A DNA stretch of 64,000 nucleotides from Natrinema versiforme (GTDB lineage: Archaea > Halobacteriota > Halobacteria > Halobacteriales > Natrialbaceae), in assembly GCF_005576615.1 (NCBI RefSeq), contig NZ_CP040330.1:3162001-3226000 (forward strand), given 5' to 3'. A program made the translations under genes and the position numbers. The notes beneath the pieces are model-generated. The model saw nothing but the letters and a program-made list of their open reading frames with translations. It was not told the DNA's origin and did no database searches. Below are positions 35,515 through 44,886 of the stretch, one piece after another (position 1 is the first letter of the stretch; every line of letters begins with the position of its first letter).

Positions 35515-36498
35515 TTAGGCCATCCCGATGGTCTCCTCGGCCTCGAGGAGTTCGTGATAGCGGTTCCGAATCGTCACTTCGGAGATGTCGGCGACGTCGC
35601 TGACGGCGGCCTGCGTGGTCTTCTCGTTGGTCAGGAGCGCGGCGGCGTAGACCGCGGCGGCCGCGAGGCCGACCGGCGACTTGCCGCTGTGGACGCCCTT
35701 CTCCTTGGCGTTCTGGAGCAGGCTCCGCGCGCGGTGTTCGGCCTCGTCTGAGAGTTCGAGTCCCGAGGCAAAGCGAGGGACGTAGCTCTCGGGGTCGGCC
35801 GGCTGGACCTCGAGGCCCAGTTCGCGGACCACGTAGCGGTAGGTGCGCGCGATCTCGTTTTTCTCGACGCGGGAGACGTCGGCGATCTCGTCGAGGCTCC
35901 GGGGGACGCCGGCCTGTCGGGCGGCGGCGTAGACACAGGCCGTCGAGACGCCCTCGATGGAGCGGCCCGGCAGCAGGTCCTCGTCGAGCGCGCGGCGGTA
36001 GATGACCGACGCGGTCTCGCGGACGTTCGTCGGGAGGCCCAGCGCGCTCGCCATCCGGTCGATCTCGCCGAGTGCCTGTTTCAGGTTGCGCTCCTTGGAG
36101 TCGCGGGTGCGGAAGCGCTCGTTCCACTTGCGCAGGCGCTGCATCTTCTCGCGCTGGCGGGAGCCGAGCGAGTTGCCGTAGGCGTCCTTATTTCGCCAGT
36201 CGATGTTCGTCGAGAGCCCCTTGTCGTGCATCGTGTTCGTCGTGGGTGCGCCCACGCGGGACTTCTCGTTCTTCTCGGCGGCGTCGAAGGCCCGCCACTC
36301 GGGGCCGCGGTCGACGGAGTCTTCCTCGACGACCAGTCCGCAGTCCTCGCAGACGGTCTCGCCGTGCTCGTCGTCGACGACGAGGTTGCCGGCACACTCG
36401 GGACAGACCAGATCCTGCTGCTCCTCGCTCTCGGTCTCCTGTTCGTTGGTTTCGGGTTCGCTACGTCGTACTCTCGTGTTCGATGGTGCGTTAGTCAT
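35515..36498 (-). CDS. tfb: Transcription initiation factor IIB (TFB)
   Basis: 327 residues. The N-terminal zinc ribbon has C32/C35 (CPEC) and C50/C53 (CEDC), the B-finger follows (VDRGPEWRAFDAAEKNEKSRVGAP), and two cyclin repeats lie at about 130-215 (SVIYRRALDEDLLPGRSIEGVSTACVYAAARQAG) and 225-310 (LLQNAKEKGVHSGKSPVGLAAAAVYAAALL). It bridges TBP on the TATA box and RNA polymerase. Haloarchaea carry several TFB genes, so the exact paralogue is undecided. The start at 36498 (MTNAPSNTR) is preferred over 36534. Confidence 0.96.
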   Translation of the reverse strand: MTNAPSNTRVRRSEPETNEQETESEEQQDLVCPECAGNLVVDDEHGETVCEDCGLVVEEDSVDRGPEWRAFDAAEKNEKSRVGAPTTNTMHDKGLSTNIDWRNKDAYGNSLGSRQREKMQRLRKWNERFRTRDSKERNLKQALGEIDRMASALGLPTNVRETASVIYRRALDEDLLPGRSIEGVSTACVYAAARQAGVPRSLDEIADVSRVEKNEIARTYRYVVRELGLEVQPADPESYVPRFASGLELSDEAEHRARSLLQNAKEKGVHSGKSPVGLAAAAVYAAALLTNEKTTQAAVSDVADISEVTIRNRYHELLEAEETIGMA

Positions 36499-36727
36499 AC
36501 GATGGCGATTGCTGCCCGGCCGAACCGATTGCAAAAGCCCGGACGGATCCGTTACCTCTCACGTTCAGAGACTCGAGGTTTAATGGTTTCGAAATCTCGG
36601 CCCCAGATCCCTCGAAAACGGGTAATTCAGGCGAACGAGCATGATAAATGGAAACATTAAAGCAGAGAAGGACGACCGCCGCGCGCGGAAACGGTGGCTC
36701 CAACTTCGCTCCGTGCAAAGGGCCGGT

Positions 36728-37252
36728 ATGGAACTCGCAGTCGGCAGCACGAACCCGGTCAAGGTCGACGCGGTCGAACGCACGCTCGAGCGATACGAGC
36801 CGACCGTGACCGCCGTCGACGTCGACTCCGGGGTGAGCGAACAGCCACGGTCGCTCGAGGAGACCGTTTCCGGTGCCGAGAACCGCGCCCGACGCGCGCT
36901 CGCGGCGACCGACGCCGACTACGGCGTCGGCCTCGAGGGCGGGGTCGCTCGGCTTGGAGCGACACCGGGCCTGTCCCTAATCATGTGGGGAGCCGTCACC
37001 GACGGCGACCGACTCGAGCGAGGTGGCGGGCCGACGCTTCGGCTTCCCGACCGGGTCGCCGAGCGGGTCTCGGACGGCGCGGAACTGGGACCGGTCATGG
37101 ACGACGTGCTCGGAACGGAGAACGTCGCCGAAGCGGAGGGGGCCGCGGGTGCGCTCACCGACGGGCTGACCAACCGGACGCGAGCGTTAGGCGAGGCGGT
37201 TGCGTCTTCGTTCGGACCGTTCGTAACAGCGTATTACGACACCGACGCGTGA
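36728..37252 (+). CDS. yjjX: DUF84 family inosine/xanthosine triphosphatase
   Basis: 174 residues. MELAVGSTNPVKVDAVERTL is the nucleotide-binding start, VSEQPRSLEETVSGAENRARRAL and GVGLEGGVA are the family's core motifs. The DUF84/YjjX family removes non-canonical purine triphosphates (ITP/XTP) from the pool. ATG 36728 is used because this N-terminus is conserved. It is divergent from tfb with about 230 bases between. Confidence 0.87.
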   Translation: MELAVGSTNPVKVDAVERTLERYEPTVTAVDVDSGVSEQPRSLEETVSGAENRARRALAATDADYGVGLEGGVARLGATPGLSLIMWGAVTDGDRLERGGGPTLRLPDRVAERVSDGAELGPVMDDVLGTENVAEAEGAAGALTDGLTNRTRALGEAVASSFGPFVTAYYDTDA

Positions 37253-37363
37253 CTCTCGGCCGCTGTGACGGGTCCCGCTTGCGTCACGGCTGTCGAAATC
37301 GCCGCTCCGATCCCGTCGGCCGGAAACCGTCACGAACAAACGACAGTCCGAGCCCGGTATATA

Positions 37364-37380
37364 TTAACCGCACGTACCAA
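37364..37380 (+). repeat. First copy of a perfect 17-base direct repeat upstream of the DUF7123 gene
   Basis: TTAACCGCACGTACCAA. The second copy is at 37444-37460, exactly 80 bases on. A shorter AACCGCACG lies at 37424-37432 between them. Confidence 0.8.
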
Positions 37381-37443
37381 CGAAACGTTTCCACCCGGTT
37401 AGTATCTCATTACGCCCCGGGAAAACCGCACGACAGGAGCGGG

Positions 37444-37460
37444 TTAACCGCACGTACCAA
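37444..37460 (+). repeat. Second copy of the 17-base direct repeat, 34 bases before the DUF7123 start
   Basis: TTAACCGCACGTACCAA again, ending 34 bases before ATG 37495 and followed by a small ACCC-N5-GGGT stem. The position next to the core promoter suggests a regulator site. Confidence 0.8.
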
Positions 37461-37494
37461 ACCCCCTAAGGGTGTTCCTGTCATCCGACCGTGT

Positions 37495-37728
37495 ATGAGC
37501 ACTGCAATGGCCCCCGACCTCACGAGCAAACAACAGCGGATTCTGGAGTACCTCCGGAACAACGCGGCGACGAAAACGTACTTCAAATCCCGCCTCATCG
37601 GCAAGGAGCTCGGCATGACGGCAAAAGAGGTCGGCTCGAACATCACCGCACTTCAAGAGGGCGACTACGACGTCGAGATTGAGAAGTGGGGGTATTCCTC
37701 GAGTACCACCTGGAAAGTCGACGCGTAA
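37495..37728 (+). CDS. DUF7123-type winged-helix protein
   Basis: 77 residues: DLTSKQQRILEYLRNNAATKTYFKSRLIGKELGMTAKEVGSNITALQ is a compact winged helix-turn-helix and GYSSSTTWKVDA the wing. It matches the haloarchaeal DUF7123 group. A DNA-binding role is likely. The upstream region has a repeated 17-base element, so self-regulation is possible. The start at 37495 gives a clean N-terminus (MSTAMAPDLTSK). Confidence 0.82.
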   Translation: MSTAMAPDLTSKQQRILEYLRNNAATKTYFKSRLIGKELGMTAKEVGSNITALQEGDYDVEIEKWGYSSSTTWKVDA

Positions 37729-37846
37729 CAGTCGACTGCGGTCGCGCGGTCCGTTTCTGCTCTTGGTTTACCGATCATAACGAGTGACGAACGACAGCCG
37801 ATAGCGACGCGAACGCTCTTCTATCGCGAGCCCTCAATATCGGGAC

Positions 37847-38497
37847 ATGACGGCAGTACTGTTCGATATGGACGGCGTCATCCTCGAGGGACCGCGAACG
37901 CATCCGCAGGTCTACGCCAACGCCGCCGACGCGGCGCTTGCCGAACTGGAGGTCGACCCGACGGCAACACAGCGGCGCGATTTCAGGGATCACGACCACG
38001 AACGGATCCAGAGACACTGTCAGGACCTCGGGATCGACCTCGCGGAGTTCTGGGATCGAAAGGAAGCACACGCCTCAAGCGGAACCCACGACCGCCTTCG
38101 ATCGGGTGAGCGCGGCACCTACGACGATATCGACGCGATTCACGACCTCGGGGAGCGGACGACGATTGGACTCGTCACCAACAACCGCCACGAGACCGCC
38201 GAATTCGTCGCCGACTACTACGAGTTCGATTTCGATGTCGTCCGCGGCCGTGACCCGACGGTCGAGGGCTACGAGCGACGCAAGCCCGATCCCTCCTACA
38301 TCGAGGAGGCACTCGAGGCCGTCGGCATCACGAGCGGCATCTACGTCGGTGATTCGGAAAAAGACGTGACCGCCGGGCGCACGGCCGGCCTCGAGACCGC
38401 GTTCCTCCGGCGGTCTCACAACCGCGATCGGTCGGTGGACGCGACCCACGAACTCGAGTCGCTGACCGACTTGCTGTCGCTGGTCGACTCGTCGTAA
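37847..38497 (+). CDS. HAD-superfamily phosphatase
   Basis: 216 residues. VLFDMDGVI (Asp7, Asp9) is motif I, GLVTNN motif II, RRKPDPSYIEEAL motif III and YVGDSEKDVTAGRTAGL motif IV. The helical cap (about 15-85) places it with phosphoglycolate phosphatase-like HAD enzymes. The substrate is unknown. It is unrelated in neighbourhood to the other HAD gene at 30242-30916. Confidence 0.87.
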   Translation: MTAVLFDMDGVILEGPRTHPQVYANAADAALAELEVDPTATQRRDFRDHDHERIQRHCQDLGIDLAEFWDRKEAHASSGTHDRLRSGERGTYDDIDAIHDLGERTTIGLVTNNRHETAEFVADYYEFDFDVVRGRDPTVEGYERRKPDPSYIEEALEAVGITSGIYVGDSEKDVTAGRTAGLETAFLRRSHNRDRSVDATHELESLTDLLSLVDSS

Positions 38498-38548
38498 TCT
38501 CGCAGTAATACGTTCTTACCGCCGGGTAACAGGTACTTAGTCCCGACC

Positions 38549-39166
38549 TCAGGCCTGATACTCGAGGAACTGATCCGCGTCTCGAGCGAGCGTCCGCGCG
38601 CGATCGCCGAAGGAGTCCGCGTGGCGGACGACCAGTACGAGCACCGTCTCGGGTCGTTCGACGGCGTAGCCGTCGTCCCGGGAGAGCAGTCCGGCCTCCT
38701 CGAGTTCGCCGGCGTACTTGCTCACCGTCGGCGGGGAGACCTCGAGGGCCGTCGCGAGGTCGCCGGCGGTGGCGTCCGAGTTCAGGAGGAGTTCGATCAG
38801 CATGCCGCGCGGGGTCTCCCGGCGGAGGTAGCCGAGCGCCCGTTTCTCGAACTCGTCGAACCGGCCGGCCGTGACGAACCGCTTGTAGTCGCCGTCGCGG
38901 TAGCGCTCGATGGCCTCGAGTTCCTCGAGCCGGCGGAGGTGGTGTTGGGTTTCGCCGGTCCCGAGTTGTAAGTCATCGCGGATCTTCGAGAAGTGCGCGC
39001 CGGGCGTCGTGGAGAGATAGCCCGCGATAGCGTCGCGCGCGTCGCTTTCACCCGTGTCAGCCGCCGCTGAATCGGAGCGTCCAACCAGCGGGGAGGCGGC
39101 ACCGAGGGCGGCAAATCGGCGCAGGGTCGCTCGTTTTTCATCGTCGACCCCATCGGGTGCTGTCAT
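38549..39166 (-). CDS. Regulator with two winged helices and a twin-arginine-like N-terminus
   Basis: 205 residues. Two tandem winged helices are visible: about 45-100 (AIAGYLSTTPGAHFSKIRDDLQLGTGETQHHLRRLEELEAI) and about 120-180 (MLIELLLNSDATAGDLATALEVSPPTVSKYAGELEEAGLL). The N-terminal segment KRATLRRFAALGAASPLVG looks like a weak Tat signal or a membrane-tethering helix, odd for a DNA-binding protein. The same two-domain plan recurs in the gene at 51367-51894. The start at 39166 is used. Confidence 0.8.
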   Translation of the reverse strand: MTAPDGVDDEKRATLRRFAALGAASPLVGRSDSAAADTGESDARDAIAGYLSTTPGAHFSKIRDDLQLGTGETQHHLRRLEELEAIERYRDGDYKRFVTAGRFDEFEKRALGYLRRETPRGMLIELLLNSDATAGDLATALEVSPPTVSKYAGELEEAGLLSRDDGYAVERPETVLVLVVRHADSFGDRARTLARDADQFLEYQA

Positions 39167-39375
39167 ACCTACTACTGTCCTCAAGGGCACGATACGTAAA
39201 ACAGGTTTCGCTCCGCTTTGTTCACCGATTATTACTGGTTAGGGATCCAATACGTGTCCTCGAGCGACGATGGAGACGAGAGTGAGCGCAATCGACGTAC
39301 AGACGATTATAGGGCGAGAAATAAGACGTAAACCGATGGCACCGAGACGAATCGACGGCGACTGAACGGAGACAG

Positions 39376-40557
39376 TCAGTCGCTCGAGGAGGGCTCGTCG
39401 TCCTCGTCGGCTGCCATCTCAGTGCCGCCGTCGGTCTGGCCTTGGAAGTCTTGGTCCATCTCCTCGATGACCTCGTCCGGATCCGAGATATCCGCCGGAT
39501 CCTTGCCTTCCTTGATCGCTTGGGCCTCCTGTTCCATCGCTTCGACGTCCATGTCCGCTTCCTGATCGATCTCGCCGATGATCTCGGCGATATCGTCTAG
39601 CCCGATCAGTTCGCGGGTCTCGTCGTCGAATTCGCGGCTCTCGAGGTCCGTGCCGTTCCCCTCGACGTCGCTGCCCGAGAGGTGCTTGCCGTAGCGGCCG
39701 ACCAGCGAGGTGAGTTCCTGGGGCATGACGAACGTCGTCGACTCGCCCTGCCCGATGTCGCCGAGCGTCTCCATTCCCTTGTCGATGATGGCGCGCTCGC
39801 CCATCGATTCGGCGGACCGTGCACGCAGCACGGTCGAGATCGAGTCACCCTGGGCCTCGAGGATCTGGCTCTGTTTCTCACCCTGTGCGCGGATGATCTC
39901 GCTCTGTTTGTCACCTTCCGCCTTCTCGACGGCACTGCGGCGTTCACCCTGTGCCTCGAGAATCATGGCGCGGCGTTTCCGCTCGGCGGAGGTCTGTTGC
40001 TCCATCGCGCGCTGGACGTCCTTCGAGGGGTTGACCTCGCGGACCTCGACCGACTCCACTCGAATGCCCCACTCGTCGGTGGGTTCGTCGAGTTCCTGGC
40101 GGATGCGGGCGTTGATCTCTTGGCGTTTGTTCAGCGTGTCGTCCAGTTCCATGTCGCCCAGCACGGCGCGCAGGGTGGTCTGGGCGAGGTTCGAGACGGC
40201 CTTCTTGTAGTCGTCGACCTGCAGGAACGCCTTCTTGGCGTCCATCACCTTGATGTAGACGACGGCGTCGGCGGTCACCGGCGAGTTGTCGCGGGTGATC
40301 GCTTCCTGACGGGGCACGTCGAGCGTCTGGGTACGCATATCGAACGCGTACGTGTTCGAGACGAACGGGGGGACGAAGTTGATCCCCGGCTCGAGCAGTT
40401 TGCGGTACTCGCCGAAGACGGTCAGGGCGCGTTTCTCGTAGGCGTCGACGATCTCGATCGCGCTCAGCAGTGCGGCGATCACGAGGACGAGGACGATGGC
40501 ACCGACGAGCAACACGGCTGCGCCGGTGGCTTGCATCGGGAACAGTTGTAGCACCAT
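39376..40557 (-). CDS. SPFH/stomatin-family membrane protein
   Basis: 393 residues. One membrane helix (about 10-36) is followed by the band-7 domain (EKRALTVFGEYRKLLEPGINFVPPF; QEAITRDNSPVTADAVVYIKV) and a long coiled-coil region (SAERKRRAMILEAQGERRSAVEKAEGD) ending in an acidic tail. SPFH proteins organise membrane microdomains and pair with NfeD partners; the nfeD-like gene lies directly upstream on the same strand, 72 bases away. Confidence 0.93.
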   Translation of the reverse strand: MVLQLFPMQATGAAVLLVGAIVLVLVIAALLSAIEIVDAYEKRALTVFGEYRKLLEPGINFVPPFVSNTYAFDMRTQTLDVPRQEAITRDNSPVTADAVVYIKVMDAKKAFLQVDDYKKAVSNLAQTTLRAVLGDMELDDTLNKRQEINARIRQELDEPTDEWGIRVESVEVREVNPSKDVQRAMEQQTSAERKRRAMILEAQGERRSAVEKAEGDKQSEIIRAQGEKQSQILEAQGDSISTVLRARSAESMGERAIIDKGMETLGDIGQGESTTFVMPQELTSLVGRYGKHLSGSDVEGNGTDLESREFDDETRELIGLDDIAEIIGEIDQEADMDVEAMEQEAQAIKEGKDPADISDPDEVIEEMDQDFQGQTDGGTEMAADEDDEPSSSD

Positions 40558-40629
40558 ATTTCGGCCTTACGGCGGTGGGGAGAAAAGCGTTCCCTTATTT
40601 CGTCAACATGTGAGACCCGAACCCACAGG

Positions 40630-41223
40630 TCAACTCGAGCGCTCCGTTTCGGTCTCCGGTTCGGCGTCGGTCGTCGATTCGTCGCCGGTGTCCGTGGGTT
40701 CTCGGTCGTCCTGTTGCGCGTCTCGTGCCAGCGCGCGATCGATCTCGTCCTCACCGATCGCGTCGAGGGATTCGACCGTGAGCACGTTTCCGCCGCCGGG
40801 GTCGATGACGATGACCTCTTCGCCTTCCTCGATCGTTCCGCTAGTCGTTCGCGCGCTGTAGTAGGGGGCGAACCCGCCCTCCTCGAGTTTGACCTCGCCG
40901 CTGCGGTTCGTGACCGTCTCGGTGACGTAGCCCGTCGCGCCGGACAGCGAGTCCGAGTCCGTGGTTCGGGCCGTCCCTTTGCCGCCGTAGAAGTCGAAGC
41001 GGTTGTAGATGTAGGCCGCTGCAAGCCCGATCACGAGGGTCAGTCCCGCCAGAATTATCGGGCTAAGCGGGGCCGGGAAGAGCACGCCGATCAACCCTGC
41101 GCCGACCAGCGCGATCCCGATGACGATGAGGTGGGCACCCGGCGAGATGGCCTCGAGTACCATCAGTACGAGGCCCACCACCAAGAGCAGGAGCGGCACG
41201 TTCCCCACGAGGGATTCGACCAT
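40630..41223 (-). CDS. NfeD family membrane protein
   Basis: 197 residues. Three or four helices (MVESLVGNVPLLLLVVGLVLMVLEAISPGAHLIVIGIALVGAGLIGVLF, then SPIILAGLTLVIGLAAAYIY) lead into an OB-fold-like domain (GATGYVTETVTNRSGEVKLEEGGFAPYYSARTTSG). This is the short NfeD form that works with SPFH proteins. No ClpP-like protease domain is fused. It is the upstream partner of the SPFH gene. Confidence 0.88.
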   Translation of the reverse strand: MVESLVGNVPLLLLVVGLVLMVLEAISPGAHLIVIGIALVGAGLIGVLFPAPLSPIILAGLTLVIGLAAAYIYNRFDFYGGKGTARTTDSDSLSGATGYVTETVTNRSGEVKLEEGGFAPYYSARTTSGTIEEGEEVIVIDPGGGNVLTVESLDAIGEDEIDRALARDAQQDDREPTDTGDESTTDAEPETETERSS

Positions 41224-41468
41224 ACGTAAGGCTATAGTCCCGCCCGAATTAAATGTTTGTCAAGTGCCACGCACGAGTTCGATGTGGAGCCGATCGCGGT
41301 GAGCCGTCGCCGTTACGGACCCGCTCGAGCACCATCGCGGCTCTCCGGATTCGGCGACGACACATCGGTCGTCCGACCGGAGCGGTCGGTAACCGGAGAC
41401 GATACTCGCCCGAAACGTTCGGGGAAAATTTTTGGTCTCGGAGTCGAGAATTCGATCAAGCGCCCTCC

Positions 41469-42557
41469 ATGAATCTCCGCGTGCGGATCTGTGCAGTCCT
41501 CGGTGTATTCGTCGCGGTTACTACCGTGTTCGTGCTTACGCTGCTGTGGACGTACGGCGTCTTGCTCCCGGGCGTCGTCGGCGGGACGATCGTCTTCCTC
41601 CAGTACGGCACCGTCGAGTTCGACCCCCTCCGGTTGCCGGTCTCGTGGGCAACGGCGCTGGTACTGGTCGGCGGCTTCCTCGCGGCACAGACGTATTACG
41701 GCTATCGGCGCGTGCTCTCGGGAACGCACGGCGTCGCCGGTGACGAGGACCACGCCGTCGCCCGAACGGTCCGGCGACTGGCGATGACTGCCGACGTGCC
41801 GGAACCGGACGTTCGCGTCGTCGCCGACGAGGCGGCGAGCTGTTACACCGTCGGTCGGCTCACCGACGCGACGATCGTCGTCACGACGGGACTGGTCGAG
41901 GCCCTCGACGCCGACGAACTCGAGGCAGTCCTCGCCCACGAGATCGCCCACGTCGCAAACCGGGACGTGACGCTGATGACGATCACGACGCTGTTCCTCG
42001 AGATCGCCGATCGAGCCTACCACGCGGCGCTGCTCGCGCGCCGCGCGCTTTCCGATCCCGGCGAACTGTCGGGCGGCGACCGGGTGGCGGTGTACTGGTT
42101 TCTCCCCTTGGTCGTGCTCACCTCCGTCTTCGTCGCGCCGATTCTCTGGGTGTTTCCGACGATCGCCGACTGGGCGACCCGAACGCTGTCACAGACGCGT
42201 GAGTTCGCCGCTGACGCCGCGGCCGCCCGGATCACCGGGACGCCGATGGCGCTCGCGAGCGCGCTGGTGACCCTCGCCGAGACGGCCGGAACGCCGGAGA
42301 CGGACCTCCGGACGGCCAGAACGCGAGCGCTGTGTATCGTCCCGACCGATCCGGTAACGGGCGACGAGACGGCGTTGCTGCCCGAGATCCAGCAACCGAC
42401 TGATGAGACGACTCGGCGCGCGAACGTGACGTCGTGGCTCGAGGCCACTACGCCCTCGGGACCCGTCCATGCCGACTCGTCCGATACTCACCCGCCGGTC
42501 GACGTCCGCGTGCGACGGCTGTCCGAGATGGCGGCCGAACTGGAGGGGACAGCGTGA
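41469..42557 (+). CDS. M48 family zinc metallopeptidase (HtpX-like)
   Basis: 362 residues. Two N-terminal helices (about 9-27 and 33-45, plus 60-76) precede HEIAHVANRD (His157, Glu158, His161), and the third ligand lies in the SQTREFAADAAAARI helix (EFAAD). Two more helices (VYWFLPLVVLTSVFVAPILW) split the domain, as in HtpX-type membrane proteases of quality control. Its stop codon overlaps the next gene start by 3 bases (GTGA), so it heads a translation-coupled run. Confidence 0.9.
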   Translation: MNLRVRICAVLGVFVAVTTVFVLTLLWTYGVLLPGVVGGTIVFLQYGTVEFDPLRLPVSWATALVLVGGFLAAQTYYGYRRVLSGTHGVAGDEDHAVARTVRRLAMTADVPEPDVRVVADEAASCYTVGRLTDATIVVTTGLVEALDADELEAVLAHEIAHVANRDVTLMTITTLFLEIADRAYHAALLARRALSDPGELSGGDRVAVYWFLPLVVLTSVFVAPILWVFPTIADWATRTLSQTREFAADAAAARITGTPMALASALVTLAETAGTPETDLRTARTRALCIVPTDPVTGDETALLPEIQQPTDETTRRANVTSWLEATTPSGPVHADSSDTHPPVDVRVRRLSEMAAELEGTA

Positions 42558-44215
42558 CGGGGGCGCGCCGGCTCTTGCTCGTCGTCGGCTGTCTGTGCTG
42601 TCTGTTCGTCGTCGCGAGCGCGCTGCCCGCGGCGGATCCGCGACTCGACGGGCCCGGTGGGAGCGACGGCGAGCCGATCGCCGGCGACTGGGACTCGATG
42701 GAGGACACCCCCGAGTTCGTCACGGAATCGCCCGACGACACGAACGGGCCGGACGACGATCGCGACGACGAGTCGAGTACAACCATCGAGATCGACGAGG
42801 AAATCGAACCGGGACGCAACGTGACGGTCCAGACCGACTATACCAGCCATTTCACCACGAGAACCATCGCAGTGAACGGCGAGAACGTCACCGAGATAGA
42901 CGAGTTCGGCAGGGCCACGATCGTCGTTCCCTACGCCGAGGAGATGACCGTCTCGATCCCCGAGCAGAATCAATCGCGAACGTTCGATGTCCGGACGGCT
43001 GCGACGCTCGAGATCCGCGGCGGGGCGGCTCCGGCTCGCGACCTCGAGATCACGGCCGAAGTCGGCTCGACGCCGGTGCCCAACGCGACGGTCTCCCGCG
43101 ACGGGACGGCGGTCGCGATGACCGATGCGGACGGGGAGGCCACCGTGACGCTCCCGGAGACGACCGGTCCGGTCGACCTCCGCGTCGAACGCGAACCGGT
43201 CGCCGGCAATCGGACCGTCGAGGTGGCCGAACCGACGGTCGAGTTCGTCTCGCCGGTCCTGTTCCCGGGCTCGCCCGCTCCGGTCCAGGTGTCGGCCGAC
43301 GGGGCCGGCGTTCCGAACGCGACGGTCTCCCTCGAGAGCGGCGGGACGGCGACGACCGGCGAAAACGGGCGGACGCGGCTCTGGCTGCCGATCGGCGACG
43401 AGGCGACCGTGACGGCCGAGGTCGGTGCGGAGACCGCGACGGCGACCGTCGGGGACCTCTACCTGCGGCTGGCGGCGGTCGTCGTGCTCGTCCCGGGGTT
43501 CTGCATCGGCGGTGTCGTAACCTACTACCGACTGATCGCCACCAGTGAACGACGGCGCGGAAACGCGGTGGCCGAGCTGTTCGTCGCACTCGCGGACCTC
43601 GTCGGGGGCCTCGGAACCGCGCTCAGCCGACTCTTCGGCGCTATCGGCGGATACAGCCTGCCGTCGATATCGCTCCCGACTATCTCGATGCCCAGTCTCG
43701 AGTTCGGCGGCACCGGCCGCGGGTCCCCCGCCGTCGGTTCGGCCCTCTCGTCGATCGGCCGGGCGTTCGGCTCCCTTCCGTCGCTCGGGTCGTTGCGCTC
43801 GTTCGGCCGATCGTCGGCCGACAGCGATCGGTCGCTGCTCGAGGGGATTCTCGGACCGACTGCGGATGACGAGGACGCCGACGAGCCGGGCGATTCCGAG
43901 GGTGACGAAGCGGGGAGTCCCGATCTCGCGGCCGAGCCGCTGGCCCCTCACGGGCCGCGCGCGGAGGTCCGGGCGGCGTGGCACGCGTTCCTCGATCGCC
44001 TCGAGATAGCGGACCGCGAGACGGCGACCCCCGGAGCGGTGGCTCGCGACGCGCTCGCCGCCGGGTTCCCCGCCGACCGCGTGAGCCGCCTCGTCGCGAT
44101 CGTTCGCGATATCGAGTACGGCGGCCGCGAGCCGTCGCCGGAGCGGGCGGCGGCGGCGCGGGCCGCGGTGCGTGAGCTGCTCGACCACGAGCCGGACGAG
44201 GAGGGATCGGAATGA
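42554..44215 (+). CDS. DUF4129-containing membrane protein with surface beta domains
   Basis: 553 residues. An N-terminal signal-like helix (VTGARRLLLVVGCLCCLFVVASA, about 1-23) is followed by an extracytoplasmic region of beta repeats (about 80-300: NVTVQTDYTSHF, ATLEIRGGAAPARDLEITAEVG, VPNATVSLESGG). One transmembrane helix lies near 303-325 (LYLRLAAVVVLVPGFCIGGVV), and the C-terminal DUF4129-like domain is AWHAFLDRLEIADRETATPGAVARDALAAGFP. DUF4129 usually accompanies transglutaminase, DUF58 and MoxR genes; no transglutaminase is seen here. GTG 42554 overlaps the M48 stop. Confidence 0.85.
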   Translation: MTGARRLLLVVGCLCCLFVVASALPAADPRLDGPGGSDGEPIAGDWDSMEDTPEFVTESPDDTNGPDDDRDDESSTTIEIDEEIEPGRNVTVQTDYTSHFTTRTIAVNGENVTEIDEFGRATIVVPYAEEMTVSIPEQNQSRTFDVRTAATLEIRGGAAPARDLEITAEVGSTPVPNATVSRDGTAVAMTDADGEATVTLPETTGPVDLRVEREPVAGNRTVEVAEPTVEFVSPVLFPGSPAPVQVSADGAGVPNATVSLESGGTATTGENGRTRLWLPIGDEATVTAEVGAETATATVGDLYLRLAAVVVLVPGFCIGGVVTYYRLIATSERRRGNAVAELFVALADLVGGLGTALSRLFGAIGGYSLPSISLPTISMPSLEFGGTGRGSPAVGSALSSIGRAFGSLPSLGSLRSFGRSSADSDRSLLEGILGPTADDEDADEPGDSEGDEAGSPDLAAEPLAPHGPRAEVRAAWHAFLDRLEIADRETATPGAVARDALAAGFPADRVSRLVAIVRDIEYGGREPSPERAAAARAAVRELLDHEPDEEGSE

Positions 44216-44886
44216 GTTCGCGTTCGTCTTCCGGACCGGGGCGAGATCCGCTGGTCCAGCTCCCTGCCATCGATCTCGAGCGAGTCGTGACGGCCGTGGT
44301 CGGTGCCGGTGTCGTCCTCGCGATCGGGGCGGTGCTACTCGGCGGCTTCGTCCCGTCCGTGCGGGCCCTCACCGTCCTGTTGTACCCGCTGGCAGTGCTG
44401 TTTCCGGCGCTCGGGATCGTGATCGCGGCGGCCACGGGCTGGTGGCTGTGGACCCGCGACCGCTCGAGCGAGTCCCCGCTGCTCGAGGGCGTCCCGCCCG
44501 AAGACGGCGTCAGTCACACGGAGACCGCGGTCGGCCGCGAGACGGAACGGACCATCACCGACGCCGCACAGGGCCGGTACCGCTGCCGGGCAAACGAGTC
44601 GGCGACGGACGTTCGGCGACGGCTCACGAAGGGTGCGGTTCGCGTCGTCGTCACGAAACGCGGGCTTGCGACCGACGCGGCTCGCGAGGCCGTCCGCTCG
44701 GGGACGTGGACCGACGACCCGGTCGCCGCCGCGTTCCTCGCCGACGGTCGGCGACAACCGCTCGGCGAATGGCTCCGGGCCGCGGTCGACCCCGGGGCGG
44801 CGTACCAGCGCCGCGTCCGTCGCACGCTCGCGGCGATCGAAACCATCGGCGGGGACGCCCGGACCGACGCGGAGGTGGACCGATGA
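44212..44886 (+). CDS. DUF7269-type membrane protein of the DUF58 cluster
   Basis: 224 residues. Two helices (about 23-46 and 50-80) and a soluble C-terminal part (TITDAAQGRYRCRANESATDVRRRLTKGAVRVVVTKRGLATDAAREAV). I associate it with the haloarchaeal DUF7269 group found beside DUF58 genes. Its function is unknown. It overlaps both neighbours by 4 bases (ATGA), so it belongs to the same translation-coupled run. Confidence 0.78.
   Translation: MSSRSSSGPGRDPLVQLPAIDLERVVTAVVGAGVVLAIGAVLLGGFVPSVRALTVLLYPLAVLFPALGIVIAAATGWWLWTRDRSSESPLLEGVPPEDGVSHTETAVGRETERTITDAAQGRYRCRANESATDVRRRLTKGAVRVVVTKRGLATDAAREAVRSGTWTDDPVAAAFLADGRRQPLGEWLRAAVDPGAAYQRRVRRTLAAIETIGGDARTDAEVDR

Noticed and set aside
44172-44882. 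Long open frame before DUF58
   Set aside because: Arg-rich shadow of the DUF7269 gene; the DUF58 start at 44883 overlaps the previous stop in the typical ATGA form.
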